In this document: positions 18,522 to 27,843 of the stretch, one piece after another
Position numbering within the stretch: the stretch's first letter is position 1
Layout: the number at the start of each line of letters is the position of its first letter
DNA from: Leptospira soteropolitanensis
GTDB lineage: Bacteria > Spirochaetota > Leptospiria > Leptospirales > Leptospiraceae
DNA: 64,000 bases
NCBI RefSeq assembly: GCF_026151655.1
Contig: NZ_JAMQPN010000006.1
Span: 200,563 to 264,562, forward strand
Direction: 5' to 3'
Translations under genes and position numbers: made by a program
Notes under the pieces: generated by a model
The model's input: the letters and a program-made list of their open reading frames with translations, nothing else
What the model was told of the DNA's origin: nothing
The model's database searches: none

Positions 18522-19681
18522 ATATAGTTTTCTAAAAAATTTACTGAGGCATCTAATGTTTTCAAATCCATTTCATGCACCTCAAGGGTTTTTCCAATTT
18601 CAGCTAACAATACAATTGTGAGTTTCCCCCCCAGATGTTCTCTAAATTCTTCTAAACCCGAATATAAATTCCCTTTATCACCTTCCGATAATTGCGGATG
18701 ATAGATCAAAAATCCAAGTGTTTTCAATAAAGAAAGAATACGTATACAATCGTCTAACGACAAAAATTGTTTTTGATAAGAGTAAACTGTATCCAGAGCC
18801 ATACCAATCGCCACGGCCTCACCATGCCTTAATGAAAACTGACTAAGGTATTCTAATTTATGCGCAGACCAATGTCCAAAATCCAAAGGACGAGAAGATC
18901 CAAACTCAAATGGGTCTCCACTTGCAATATGATCCATATGAAGTTTAGCACAACGATGGATCAGATAAGCCATTTTATCTAAATTACGATTTTGTAATTC
19001 AATAGCATTCACCTCAATCCAATGAAAAAAATCCTTATCCTTAATGAGTGCCACTTTGATGGCCTCAGCCATGCCAGAACGCCAATCTCGATCATCCAAA
19101 GTTTCTAAAAATTGAAGATCATTAAAAACAGCAACCGGAGGTGCAAAGGTTCCGAGGAAATTTTTTTTACCTTGGTGGTTGATACTATTTTTCACCCCTA
19201 CACCAGAATCGTTTTGTGAAAGCACAGTCGTCGGGATACGAATCAAACGAATTCCACGGTGGGACACTGCCGCAACGTATCCAACCAAATCGAGAAGTGC
19301 TCCTCCTCCAATGGCAAGGATATATGAATGTCTATCAACTCCACAAGCATCAACAGCATTCACTAATGATTCCCAAAGTTGTTGGTTATTTTTACAATCT
19401 TCCCCACCAGAGATAGGAAGTATATCTCCTGTTAGTCGGACAATGGTTTTAAAATTTTGAAAATAACTTTTAATTTCTGAAACCAAATTCGGAAAATAAT
19501 GGATCAGTCTTTCATCAAGCACCACCAGGGCTTTTTTGACAAGATCCGATTTGTAATCAGAAATAAAAAAATCTTTTAAAACTGGATTGTCTTTTTTAAA
19601 GATCCCTTTGGTAAATTGAACCGTATATCTATAAGTAATTTGAAATTCTGAAGAAAGAGGTGAAAGCGAATTTTCTATCAT
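18518..19681 (-). CDS. eboD: EboD: 3-dehydroquinate synthase-like sugar phosphate cyclase
   Basis: A sugar-phosphate-cyclase-fold enzyme of about 387 residues. It contains the NAD-binding GGGALLDLVGYVA block, DWRSGMAEAIKVALI, and the zinc-site segments DFGHWSAHKLE and HGEAVAIGM seen in dehydroquinate synthase relatives. It is more likely a cyclitol-forming relative than the shikimate enzyme, because it lies within ebo. I place the start at the ATG at 19681, directly after eboC. A longer frame to 19741 would overlap eboC by 52 bp and adds an unrelated leader. Product unknown. Confidence 0.82.
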   Translation of the reverse strand: MIENSLSPLSSEFQITYRYTVQFTKGIFKKDNPVLKDFFISDYKSDLVKKALVVLDERLIHYFPNLVSEIKSYFQNFKTIVRLTGDILPISGGEDCKNNQQLWESLVNAVDACGVDRHSYILAIGGGALLDLVGYVAAVSHRGIRLIRIPTTVLSQNDSGVGVKNSINHQGKKNFLGTFAPPVAVFNDLQFLETLDDRDWRSGMAEAIKVALIKDKDFFHWIEVNAIELQNRNLDKMAYLIHRCAKLHMDHIASGDPFEFGSSRPLDFGHWSAHKLEYLSQFSLRHGEAVAIGMALDTVYSYQKQFLSLDDCIRILSLLKTLGFLIYHPQLSEGDKGNLYSGLEEFREHLGGKLTIVLLAEIGKTLEVHEMDLKTLDASVNFLENYI

Positions 19682-19689
19682 AATTTTTT

Positions 19690-20556
19690 TTAGGTAACAG
19701 AAAATGTTTTTGCTAAAACGAGTGAAAGTGGTAATAAACAAAATATCACAATGGCTACCGATATAAACCCGAAACTCGCTGCAAAAGAAGCATTCAAAAG
19801 AATGAGGGTAATCACACCCATTTTGACTGCCTTACCAATCATGGGCCCAATGGGATTTCGGTAAGCGCGAAGTAGTGGCGGAAATACCATCGTTATGTGT
19901 AAAACAACAAAAGGTGAACTCTTCATCAAATGTCCAAGTTGGAAGGACAAAATGGAAATACAAAGAAATACGATAAGGTATAAAACTCCAGCAAATAACA
20001 AAGGAAGCTTTTTTCCACCGTGGACTTCCCCTCGACTCACCATTGTGATGGCTATGATATAAAAAATAGGAAGTAAGGAAAGGGCAATTTCGAATGTTTT
20101 GATTTCTGACACCAAACTCATTCCTAAAATCAAATTTCCACCGCGACACATTCCCATCACAACTGGGCCAAATACAGAATGGTGCTTCGCAAAACGATTG
20201 TAAGTTAGAACAAGAACAATAATACCTAAAGCAATCCATCCACTTTGCATTTGGTAAAAAAAAGCAAAACCTAGGCCCACCACTAAAAGCAAACTACCGA
20301 AAACCAAAGCAGATATTTTTTTAACCTTTCCGCTTGGAATCGGACGTTCTGGTCTTTCTTTTGTATCAATCTCTATATCGAAATAATCATTTAAAACTAC
20401 ACCTCCACCATATAAACCTATGGTGGAAAGTAATAAGAAAATGGGAGAATGGTCTCTCCAGACAAATCCAACGATAGCCATACCAGCAAGTATATCAGCT
20501 ACTGCTGTTACTACATTTGCTGGTCGAAATAGTGTAAGGTAAGCTTTTAAATTCAT
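19690..20556 (-). CDS. eboC: EboC: UbiA-like prenyltransferase
   Basis: A 288-residue, eight- to nine-helix membrane protein of the UbiA family. The first Asp-rich motif is NDYFDIEIDTKERPERPIPSG; the second DxxD motif expected after helix 5 is replaced by VSRGEVHGGKK, as is common in EboC-like members. The family transfers prenyl groups to ring acceptors, suggesting that an ebo product is prenylated at the inner membrane. It begins directly after the eboB stop. Confidence 0.85.
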   Translation of the reverse strand: MNLKAYLTLFRPANVVTAVADILAGMAIVGFVWRDHSPIFLLLSTIGLYGGGVVLNDYFDIEIDTKERPERPIPSGKVKKISALVFGSLLLVVGLGFAFFYQMQSGWIALGIIVLVLTYNRFAKHHSVFGPVVMGMCRGGNLILGMSLVSEIKTFEIALSLLPIFYIIAITMVSRGEVHGGKKLPLLFAGVLYLIVFLCISILSFQLGHLMKSSPFVVLHITMVFPPLLRAYRNPIGPMIGKAVKMGVITLILLNASFAASFGFISVAIVIFCLLPLSLVLAKTFSVT

Positions 20557-21585
20557 TTATTGGATGAAGAGAGAATTTTTATCTAATACTGGTTGTTGGC
20601 CACCACGAAGGATGGAGTTACCATGAAACTTAGCATTCGGATCAAGTTGGAAGTCCGATTCAAAATCAGTTACATCAATCTGACCACTTTTTGCAAATGC
20701 ATCAATAGCATTTTGGTAAGTAACCATACGAATCACCTCAAGTGGGATACCTTTTTGTTTCATTAGCGCAGCAGTCTTCGGAATGGCAAGAGGATCCGAA
20801 ATGCCCCAGTCCGCACTTGAATTGATCATAATTCTTTCTTGTCCGTATTTTTCAACGACAGCAACCATCCTCTCATTCCCCATTTTGGTAAAAGGATAAA
20901 TGGTAAAGGCTGCCCAAAATCCTTGGTCTAACACTGATTTAACGGTTTCTTCGTTGTTATGATCAACGACAACCCAAGATGGATCCAGTCCATGTTCTAT
21001 AGCAATCGACATACTCCTTTCTGTTCCTCTTTTTTTATCTCGATGAGGAGTATGTATCTGGACAGGCAATTTTGCTTTTTTAGCTAGTTCTAACTGTAAA
21101 CGATAGTATTTTTCTTCCAATGGAGTTTGGTCATCAAATCCAATTTCGCCAATCCCAACAACACCTTCCTTATAAGCAAATAAAGGTAAAATTTCCATTA
21201 CTTCTTCCGCAAGACGCTCGTTATTTGCTTCTCTTGAGTTTAGACCCATCGTACAATAATGTTTAATACCAAATTGAGAAGATCGAAATCTTTCCCAACC
21301 AACAAGACTACTATAATAATCTTTAAAACTGGAAAGTCCGGTCCTTGGCTGCCCTACCCAAAATGCCGGTTCAATGATGGCAACAATTCCTGCTTTTGCC
21401 ATCATTTGGTAATCGTCAGTGGTTCTCGATACCATATGAATATGGGGATCGAAAAATCGCATTCCTTGGATTAGATTTTTGTAATCATTCCATAACATTT
21501 CTGTATGTGTTGGATGCTCAATAGAAGAGGATATAGATTCAAAGTGAGAAGGATTCTTGGATGTTTCTTTATGATTTTGGCACAT
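20557..21585 (-). CDS. eboB: EboB: TatD-like metal-dependent hydrolase
   Basis: A 342-residue amidohydrolase-fold protein. Metal-binding residues are visible in DPHIHM, GVVGIGEIGFDD, VQIHTPHRD, VVVDHNNEE and SSADWG. This is the TatD-like pattern of EboB. The start overlaps the eboA end by 17 bp; the first 29 residues are poorly conserved in appearance, so translation might begin later. It probably hydrolyses or isomerises a small-molecule intermediate, but the substrate is not known. Confidence 0.85.
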   Translation of the reverse strand: MCQNHKETSKNPSHFESISSSIEHPTHTEMLWNDYKNLIQGMRFFDPHIHMVSRTTDDYQMMAKAGIVAIIEPAFWVGQPRTGLSSFKDYYSSLVGWERFRSSQFGIKHYCTMGLNSREANNERLAEEVMEILPLFAYKEGVVGIGEIGFDDQTPLEEKYYRLQLELAKKAKLPVQIHTPHRDKKRGTERSMSIAIEHGLDPSWVVVDHNNEETVKSVLDQGFWAAFTIYPFTKMGNERMVAVVEKYGQERIMINSSADWGISDPLAIPKTAALMKQKGIPLEVIRMVTYQNAIDAFAKSGQIDVTDFESDFQLDPNAKFHGNSILRGGQQPVLDKNSLFIQ

Positions 21586-22447
21586 AAAAATTTGATTCAG
21601 GGATGGGTTCTATATTAGACCAATCCAACTCTCCATTTTTTATAGATAATTCTAGATCTGGATATTTAGATAATAAGTTATGGACATAGGGATTTTTGGA
21701 CTCAAAACATACAAGAGCTGCTGTTTCTCTCTCTTCTTTCCTTTCAGAATCCAAAAGGTCCAGTAACTTAGGACCAGTGGTTTCATCAGCAAAAGGAGCA
21801 ACAAGTCGCCAAATTTTTAAAGGGACTTTTCTCCCAGCCGCAGAACGTTCGCTAATAAAATCAAAAATTGCAAGTGCCAAGTCTTTGTTTTTTCGCCGAT
21901 CAATTCCGTAAATCCAATCGATAGGTTTTCCATTAAAGATCGTTTTTAGTACCAATTGGTTCCAGGCAAGTTCGGAAAAATAGAGCTCTGGATAAGGATT
22001 CGATAAGGCAATGGAATCGAAGACAAATCCCATGTTAGAACGCACTGCATCTGTAGCTCTAGGTAACCATTCCCAGGGATACGGAAGTAGAGGTAATGCT
22101 GAATATAAAGCAACTAACTCATTTAATTCGGCGGTATCAAACAATGTTTCAATATTTTTAACAAACTTCTCCTTTGGCTCCGAAGATAAATGCAAAAGAA
22201 ACCAAACCCTTGCTAAGCGAACCAAATTCCATCCGTTCACCTGGAATCCACTACAATCAGGAACCAAACTCCCTTTAGATTTAGAATCGTATGAGATTAT
22301 TTTTTTTGATAAATACCTAGGAGCAGCCACGAATGCTGTCATCAAATCCAAAACATCGGATTGGGACTGTTTTTCTAACCATTCACGTTCTTTCTCTGTG
22401 GTTTGTTCAAAAAGGAATTGAGTCAAATTTGCTGGAATATCTGCCAT
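21569..22447 (-). CDS. eboA: EboA domain-containing protein
   Basis: A 292-residue soluble helical protein, first gene of the ebo operon. It resembles EboA by position and by pattern: LMTAFVAAPRYLSKK, GWNLVRLARVWFLLHL, TLFDTAELNELVALYSALPLLPYP and a C-terminal HEAT-like stretch. No catalytic motif is visible. EboA proteins are required for ebo function elsewhere, but their biochemical role is unknown. A 206-bp divergent gap upstream, shared with the DUF1415 gene, should carry the operon promoter; I see no clear operator in it. Confidence 0.8.
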   Translation of the reverse strand: MADIPANLTQFLFEQTTEKEREWLEKQSQSDVLDLMTAFVAAPRYLSKKIISYDSKSKGSLVPDCSGFQVNGWNLVRLARVWFLLHLSSEPKEKFVKNIETLFDTAELNELVALYSALPLLPYPWEWLPRATDAVRSNMGFVFDSIALSNPYPELYFSELAWNQLVLKTIFNGKPIDWIYGIDRRKNKDLALAIFDFISERSAAGRKVPLKIWRLVAPFADETTGPKLLDLLDSERKEERETAALVCFESKNPYVHNLLSKYPDLELSIKNGELDWSNIEPIPESNFYVPKS

Positions 22448-22653
22448 AAAGAACTAATATTTGAAAACTTCTGATCAATCCATCACTCCGTAAATCAATT
22501 ATTCCTTTCCAAACTCACATTCTATCAATATGGACATTTTTTAAGATATTTTTTTAAAAAATAAAAATATCATTCCACAACTTAGATTACTTTTGTTTCT
22601 ATTTTATAAATATTGGTAATTCCAGAAAATAAAAAACCAAAACGGAAATTCTA

Positions 22654-23214
22654 GTGATGAATCAAAAAAGTCCCATACAGAACCAAAATGAAATTTTGGA
22701 CAAAACCAAAAATTGGATTTTGAAATCAGTGATTGGACTTAACCTTTGCCCCTTCGCAAAACTTCCATTCCAATCGAATAGAATTCGTTATGTGATTTGT
22801 GATTCTCCCACAAAAAAGGAATTACTATTGCATCTCCGATCAGAACTAAAATTCTTAAGCGAAGTCGATCCACTCTTAACCGAAACGACACTTATCATCC
22901 ATCCTAATGTTTTGGCAGATTTTTTAGATCAAAATGATTTTTTGGACGAGGCCGATCTTCTTTTAAATCAATTAGATTTAGATGGGGTCATTCAGATTGC
23001 CAACTTTCACCCGCAATTTCAGTTTGCAGACAAAACAGTAAACGACATAACTAATTACGTAGGAAGATCACCTTACCCAACTTTACATCTGTTACGTGAA
23101 GAAAATATTAGCCAAATTGTCGACTCTCATCCAAATATTGAAAGTATCTACAAAAACAACAGAACAACATTCACTAAATTAGGTCATGATGGATGGATAA
23201 AGTTATGGCTATAA
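22654..23214 (+). CDS. DUF1415 family protein
   Basis: A 186-residue cytoplasmic protein of the DUF1415 family. Recognisable blocks are WILKSVIGLNLCPFAK with a conserved cysteine, TTLIIHPNVLADFLDQNDFL, and IQIANFHPQFQFAD followed by TNYVGRSPYPTLHLLRE. The invariant Cys/His pattern suggests an enzyme, but no reaction is known. It is transcribed away from the ebo operon. Confidence 0.8.
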   Translation: MMNQKSPIQNQNEILDKTKNWILKSVIGLNLCPFAKLPFQSNRIRYVICDSPTKKELLLHLRSELKFLSEVDPLLTETTLIIHPNVLADFLDQNDFLDEADLLLNQLDLDGVIQIANFHPQFQFADKTVNDITNYVGRSPYPTLHLLREENISQIVDSHPNIESIYKNNRTTFTKLGHDGWIKLWL

Positions 23215-23345
23215 ATTATTTACAAAATTAGTGTTGATTCATAGTCTCCCTTGATTAAAATGCTAGGACAGTTACGAACCATCAAATATAAAGTTTGAAA
23301 GTTAGAACAATCTGTATTCACTGACGAAAAAACAGGTGGTGGACC

Positions 23346-25169
23346 ATGTACCTACGCAATCATCGAATCATAATCGGATTTGTTTCATTAGGAATTCTTT
23401 TATCTCCTCTAACAAAAGACTTAGATGCACAATTCATTACGCCGGTAAAAAAGGAAGTTCCGCAAGAAACAACCCCTCCGCCGCCAACTCCACCACCTCC
23501 TCCTCCCCCTCCGGAAGAGCCAGCAGAATATGTAAGTCCTATGAAGGGGAACCTCACTGGCGAATACCTTAAAAGTTTACAAATCACTGGAAAACAAAGA
23601 AAGGCCTTACAAGAAAATACAAACCTTTGGTTTGCAGATCGATTCCGAGTGGGATTTGGAATTCGCCCTAAAGCAGACTCGCTTTATAATACAGATTTCG
23701 ATCGTTCTACTCCAGATAACAGAAATACGGTGAGCAATCAAACCCAGTTTTTTCTCATTGGAGATATATCTCCCAATGTTACTTTTAAACTGACCTTACA
23801 AGATGTCAGACTTTGGGGTGGAGAGGTTTTGAATGGGTCCACAGACCAAAGGTTAGGTGTAATTTCCAATGGTGGCACAACAATCGATACTTCCAAACAG
23901 AAAGAAGTACCTCTCAATAACTACACGGGGTTTCGAGAAGCATTCGTTGATTTAAAAACAACCAATCAAGTATTTCGTGTTAGAACAGGTCGACAGATTT
24001 TAGACTTTGGAGACGGAAGGATTATCGGTGCAAGAAATGACAGTTTGAATGGAAATGCTTTTGATGCCATTCGAACCACCATCTCCATACAAAAACATAG
24101 CATCGATTTTTTTGGTGCTGTACTCAGTTCCGAAAATAATGCCAATAGTATTGTTTCCAACAATTCCACAAGAGTCGGGGGTCCAGGAAATGCTTCTTAT
24201 TACGGAGCCCACTTTGGATTCAAACCCTGGGACTGGCTCGGAATCGATTTATATAATTTTACACTATATAAACAAAAACAAAAAGCCACAAACACAACTG
24301 CTAATTATGGATCCGATATTTATTATAGAGGCCCTGACCAACTAAATACAACGGGCTTTCGGCTCACCAATCGTACCAAAGGTAATATGATTACAACGGA
24401 AACAGGAATTGACTGGATGGTCGAAGCTGCTTGGCAAACAGGGTTTACTGGTGAAAGAGTTTCACCAGATTGGCTTAACCAAAAAGGAACCTACACAACG
24501 AATAAAAAAACCGGAGAGGCACCTCCCCTTTCTTCTCCAGTCCAATACAAGGCAAATTTTGTGGCTGTTCAATTGGGATTTAGTCCAGTGAAAGAATTTA
24601 GAATTGGCGTACAATATGTCCAGGCTTCTGGAGATCCTAACCGTAACGATGGAAGTGTAGCCACTTATAATCCTCTATTTGCAACAAGAAGGATGGCTGG
24701 TGCGGGTCTTGCTTTCTCTGGGAACGGAAACTCGGGAATGGTATTTTGGCAAAACATTAAGGATTATTCCATTAATATAAAATATGACTCAGGAAAATGG
24801 GGGACATTTATATTAAACCCACACTGGTATTATAAAGTAAAACTACAAGACGGATATTACGATAACAATAATTATGTGGCAGGTAGCAAAGCTACTGGTG
24901 AGACGGCCTCAACCGAAGATTACTTCAACACGGAAGCTTACAACCAAAATCGACCGAAATTAGGAAAACATGTCGCTACGGAAATTAACTTTATCTACAT
25001 TGTTACACCATTTGAAAATGTTTCTTTTTGGTTTGGTGCAAGTTCGTTATATGCCGGAGACGCCATTAGAAACCAAAAAAACAACCCGTATGAAACCGAT
25101 CCTTATCATAGATACGATTTCAAACCTAATTCGAGTTATTTCACTCTCCAAAGTGTGTTTGCAATTTAG
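23346..25169 (+). CDS. Outer-membrane beta-barrel protein, alginate-export/porin type
   Basis: A 607-residue secreted protein. A signal peptide (1-29, ending DLDAQF) is followed by a proline-rich linker (about 38-58, nearly all Pro with Thr and Glu) and then a long beta-barrel of alternating aromatic strands ending in a terminal phenylalanine-rich strand. Patterns such as VRTGRQILDFGDGRIIGARND match the alginate export/porin family. The linker may reach into the periplasm or peptidoglycan. The solute is unknown. It is probably transcribed alone; a palindrome follows at 25206. Confidence 0.75.
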   Translation: MYLRNHRIIIGFVSLGILLSPLTKDLDAQFITPVKKEVPQETTPPPPTPPPPPPPPEEPAEYVSPMKGNLTGEYLKSLQITGKQRKALQENTNLWFADRFRVGFGIRPKADSLYNTDFDRSTPDNRNTVSNQTQFFLIGDISPNVTFKLTLQDVRLWGGEVLNGSTDQRLGVISNGGTTIDTSKQKEVPLNNYTGFREAFVDLKTTNQVFRVRTGRQILDFGDGRIIGARNDSLNGNAFDAIRTTISIQKHSIDFFGAVLSSENNANSIVSNNSTRVGGPGNASYYGAHFGFKPWDWLGIDLYNFTLYKQKQKATNTTANYGSDIYYRGPDQLNTTGFRLTNRTKGNMITTETGIDWMVEAAWQTGFTGERVSPDWLNQKGTYTTNKKTGEAPPLSSPVQYKANFVAVQLGFSPVKEFRIGVQYVQASGDPNRNDGSVATYNPLFATRRMAGAGLAFSGNGNSGMVFWQNIKDYSINIKYDSGKWGTFILNPHWYYKVKLQDGYYDNNNYVAGSKATGETASTEDYFNTEAYNQNRPKLGKHVATEINFIYIVTPFENVSFWFGASSLYAGDAIRNQKNNPYETDPYHRYDFKPNSSYFTLQSVFAI

Positions 25170-25205
25170 TTTTTTCTTATGTTTATCCTTGACGAGCTAA
25201 AACAA

Positions 25206-25226
25206 TTCGTATTTTTCTAATACGAA
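25206..25226. promoter_or_regulatory. 8-bp inverted repeat between porin and lipoprotein genes
   Basis: TTCGTATT and AATACGAA form perfect 8-bp arms around a 5-base spacer. It lies 36 bp after the porin stop and just after a TTGACG (25189-25194) that could be a -35 element for the next gene. It could be a terminator hairpin or an operator; the sequence does not decide. Confidence 0.4.
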
Positions 25227-25248
25227 CCAAAAACAATTTAGGATAAAT

Positions 25249-25932
25249 ATGAGAATCATTATTACAATCATCCTTGCTTTGACTTTACTCCATTGCAGGA
25301 TAAAACCAGAGGTTATACCAAATTCCCCAAAACAATCTTCTGCAATTGTTTTCGAATTGGTTATCCCAAAAACATTAATGGGACATTTTTATCCAGAAAA
25401 AGTTTTTTTACTAAAACTCGATAAATCAAAAAAGAATTTAAGTGAATTGCCATTGATCGAAACAAATTTCTTTTCACAAAGACGTTATTACGTTTTGAAC
25501 ATTGAACCTGGTGAGTATGCGATTGTAGCAGCCCATGTTCATGAAAAAGATGCTCGGACACAAAAAGATGCAAATGTATATTATGTATTGGATCGACAAA
25601 ATCTAGAAAAATCGAAATTCTCTGTGAAACCCAATCAAATCATGATCTTAGGTAAGTATATTGTTGATTTCAACAAAACGGAATTAGGAACGGATCTTGA
25701 CATGGACAATGTGGGAGAATCGATTGTCGGAAGTTTTAAAACGAGCCTAACAGCTAAAATTGGTGCTGCCATAATCTCCACAGTACTAACTGGCGGTGCA
25801 GACCAAACAGATAGTTCTGGTTATGCCGGCTTTATTGAAACCAATCAAACAAAGGAAATGGTTGAGGAAATAAAAAAACAAACGAAATTAGACTTAGAAG
25901 AAACTGCTTGGTCTTCCATTCCTTTAGAGTGA
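25249..25932 (+). CDS. Hypothetical lipoprotein
   Basis: A 227-residue predicted lipoprotein: N-terminal signal MRIIITIILALTLLHC with the acylated cysteine at residue 16. The mature part is mostly beta-strand, with YVLNIEPGEYAIVAAHVHEKD resembling the surface of a carbohydrate-binding or prealbumin-like fold. A good ribosome site (AGGA, 5-base spacing) supports the start. The gene ends 18 bp from the convergent TetR gene. I do not recognise a family. Confidence 0.7.
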   Translation: MRIIITIILALTLLHCRIKPEVIPNSPKQSSAIVFELVIPKTLMGHFYPEKVFLLKLDKSKKNLSELPLIETNFFSQRRYYVLNIEPGEYAIVAAHVHEKDARTQKDANVYYVLDRQNLEKSKFSVKPNQIMILGKYIVDFNKTELGTDLDMDNVGESIVGSFKTSLTAKIGAAIISTVLTGGADQTDSSGYAGFIETNQTKEMVEEIKKQTKLDLEETAWSSIPLE

Positions 25933-25950
25933 AGGGAACAAATACTAACT

Positions 25951-26649
25951 TTAGTTTGAATCCAGACGGAGTCTCTCTAGGCCATCCAAAATCAAATTTA
26001 ATCCAAACTCAAAGTCGTGCATTCCATTATATGCACCGGATACCACTTCTTTACCTAAATTGGCTATATGAGAAAAAGGACTCAATTCCAATTGAGGCAA
26101 AAAACCTTCGGCTGTTTTTGCATAATCATTTGGATCAATCGGAAAATTCAATTCTTGTAATATAAAACCATAAATATGACTGTCGATTGTATTAACTATA
26201 TGATCGGCAGTCTGCAAAGAAAATCCAGCAGAGTGTAAACAACCGAGTGTTGTATCAAAGTAGGTCAACATACCTTCTCCCACATTCATACGCGAGACAA
26301 TAAGTGAAGTTGCCCAAGGATGTAAAATTAGAATTTCACGAGCTGACTTTGCTCTAATTTTCATTTCTTCTTTCCAATCTTCGCCTATCTTCGGTAATGT
26401 GATCTTTGAAATTACTAGATCGACCATTCCATCGAGAACCTCATCTTTATTTTTTACATGATTGTATAAAGACATAGCCTCAACACCCAAACTAGATGCC
26501 AGATGACGCATAGACAATTCTTCCAACCCAAATTCATCGGCGATTCGAATAGCAAATTCTAAAACTAATTTCTTAGATAAGGTGTGTTTTTTTTTAGCCT
26601 TTTTAGAGAGTTTTAGAGAAGATAATTTGGGTTTCTTTTTTTTATTCAC
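25951..26649 (-). CDS. TetR/AcrR-family transcriptional regulator
   Basis: A 232-residue regulator. A lysine-rich N-terminal extension (1-28) precedes the TetR DNA-binding domain (FGLEELSMRHLASSLGVEAMSLYNHVKNKDEVLDGMVD) and a C-terminal domain of the tetracycline-repressor-like class. It is divergent from a quinone-reductase-like gene. A perfect 15-bp palindrome between them overlaps the promoter of that gene and is the probable operator. Likely a repressor of the neighbouring dehydrogenase and perhaps itself. Confidence 0.85.
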   Translation of the reverse strand: MNKKKKPKLSSLKLSKKAKKKHTLSKKLVLEFAIRIADEFGLEELSMRHLASSLGVEAMSLYNHVKNKDEVLDGMVDLVISKITLPKIGEDWKEEMKIRAKSAREILILHPWATSLIVSRMNVGEGMLTYFDTTLGCLHSAGFSLQTADHIVNTIDSHIYGFILQELNFPIDPNDYAKTAEGFLPQLELSPFSHIANLGKEVVSGAYNGMHDFEFGLNLILDGLERLRLDSN

Positions 26650-26732
26650 TTCCTCTCCTTTTTGAAATTTATATCACAAATTTACTGGTTTTTCTATTGT
26701 TTTTAGGAAAATACAGGGAGAAATAAATTTCC

Positions 26733-26754
26733 TTGACAAACTTACACTGTAAGT
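26733..26754 (+). promoter_or_regulatory. Promoter -35 and TetR-type operator
   Basis: A consensus TTGACA at 26733-26738 is followed by ACTTACACTGTAAGT at 26740-26754, a perfect 7-1-7 palindrome lying in the spacer where RNA polymerase would bind. No strong -10 is seen. A repressor bound here would block transcription of the gene starting at 26783. Confidence 0.65.
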
Positions 26755-26782
26755 ATCGATAGTGATTTCAGGAGATTAACCA

Positions 26783-27742
26783 TTGAAAGTCATTACCGCA
26801 AGAAAGTATGGAACCCCAGATGTTTTCCGTTTAGAAAATTGGGAAATCCCTTCTCCGAATAAAGATGAAATCCGAATCAAAAATCATAATAGTGCAGTTA
26901 ATTCAGGTGATTGGCGTATCCGTAAACCCGATCCAAAAGTAGTTCGTTTGTATTTTGGAATTTTGAAACCGAGAAAACCAGTTCTTGGAATTTCCTTTGC
27001 AGGAGTGGTGGATGCTATTGGAGAAAACGTCACAAAATTTCAAATAGGAGATAAAGTTTTTGGTTCCACTGGAATGCAAATGGGAGCCTATGCAGAATAC
27101 ATTTGTATTAAAGAATCATCTGTTATGACTACCCTTCCCAAAGAAATTTCCTTTTCACAAGGAGCTGCATTATCATTTGGCGGTTTAACAGCGCTTGATT
27201 TCATTCAAAAATGTAAGATTCAAAAAAAACAATCGATTATCATTTATGGTGCATCAAGCTCCGTGGGAACAGCAGCTATTCAATTGGCAAAATATTTCGG
27301 AGCCGTTGTTACGGCAGTTTGTAGTCCTGGAAATTTTCCATTGGTTCAGTCGCTTGGGGCAGATTCTGTTATGGACTATAAAGGTTTTCACGCAGATTCG
27401 CATAAAAAAACTTATGATATAGTATTTGAATGTGTAGGCAAATCATCCATCTCATCCAATTTAAACCATCTCACCAAAGGAGGAGTTTTAGTTTTAGTCG
27501 GTGCTTCTTTTAAAGATATGTTGCAAGCAGCTTGGATATCAATTTCCAAAGGCATTAATATAAAATTTGGACCCATCTCAGAGACATTGGAAAATCTAAA
27601 TACTTTAGCTGAACTCACGAAAAATGGAGACTTCACAGTGGTAATCGACAAGTCCTTTCCTTTAGAAGCATTGTCGGCCGCACACCAATACGTAGAAGCC
27701 GGGCACAAAAAAGGAAATGTAGTCATTGATGTAATCAATTAA
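26783..27742 (+). CDS. Zinc-independent medium-chain dehydrogenase (quinone oxidoreductase-like)
   Basis: A 319-residue NAD(P)-dependent MDR-superfamily enzyme. It has a GroES-like N-terminal fold with HNSAVNSGDWRIRKPDP and the Rossmann motif YGASSSVGTAAIQLAK. The structural and catalytic zinc ligands of alcohol dehydrogenases are absent, as in quinone oxidoreductases and enoyl reductases. The start is a TTG at 26783 with AGGAG 8 bases upstream; no ATG fits. Probably repressed by the divergent TetR protein and induced by a toxic or reactive compound. The substrate is unknown. Confidence 0.85.
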   Translation: MKVITARKYGTPDVFRLENWEIPSPNKDEIRIKNHNSAVNSGDWRIRKPDPKVVRLYFGILKPRKPVLGISFAGVVDAIGENVTKFQIGDKVFGSTGMQMGAYAEYICIKESSVMTTLPKEISFSQGAALSFGGLTALDFIQKCKIQKKQSIIIYGASSSVGTAAIQLAKYFGAVVTAVCSPGNFPLVQSLGADSVMDYKGFHADSHKKTYDIVFECVGKSSISSNLNHLTKGGVLVLVGASFKDMLQAAWISISKGINIKFGPISETLENLNTLAELTKNGDFTVVIDKSFPLEALSAAHQYVEAGHKKGNVVIDVIN

Positions 27743-27762
27743 CAAAATCACATGTGATATAA

Positions 27763-27809
27763 ATCCATTCTTCTTTTTATTGTTTAAAAAAACAAAAAGA
27801 CGAATGGAT
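27763..27809. terminator. Bidirectional hairpin terminator
   Basis: ATCCATTC (27763-27770) pairs with GAATGGAT (27802-27809), and inside this CTTTTT pairs with AAAAAG and TTGTTT with AAACAA. The long A/T-rich hairpin sits between convergent genes and gives U-rich tracts in both directions. Confidence 0.6.
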
Positions 27810-27843
27810 ACTAACTAATTGCTTTTCACCTCCAATCCAAACT

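Noticed and set aside
23360..23587. Glycine-rich antisense frame opposite the porin start
   Set aside because: It is the reverse reading of the proline codons of the porin linker and has no ribosome site or homology.
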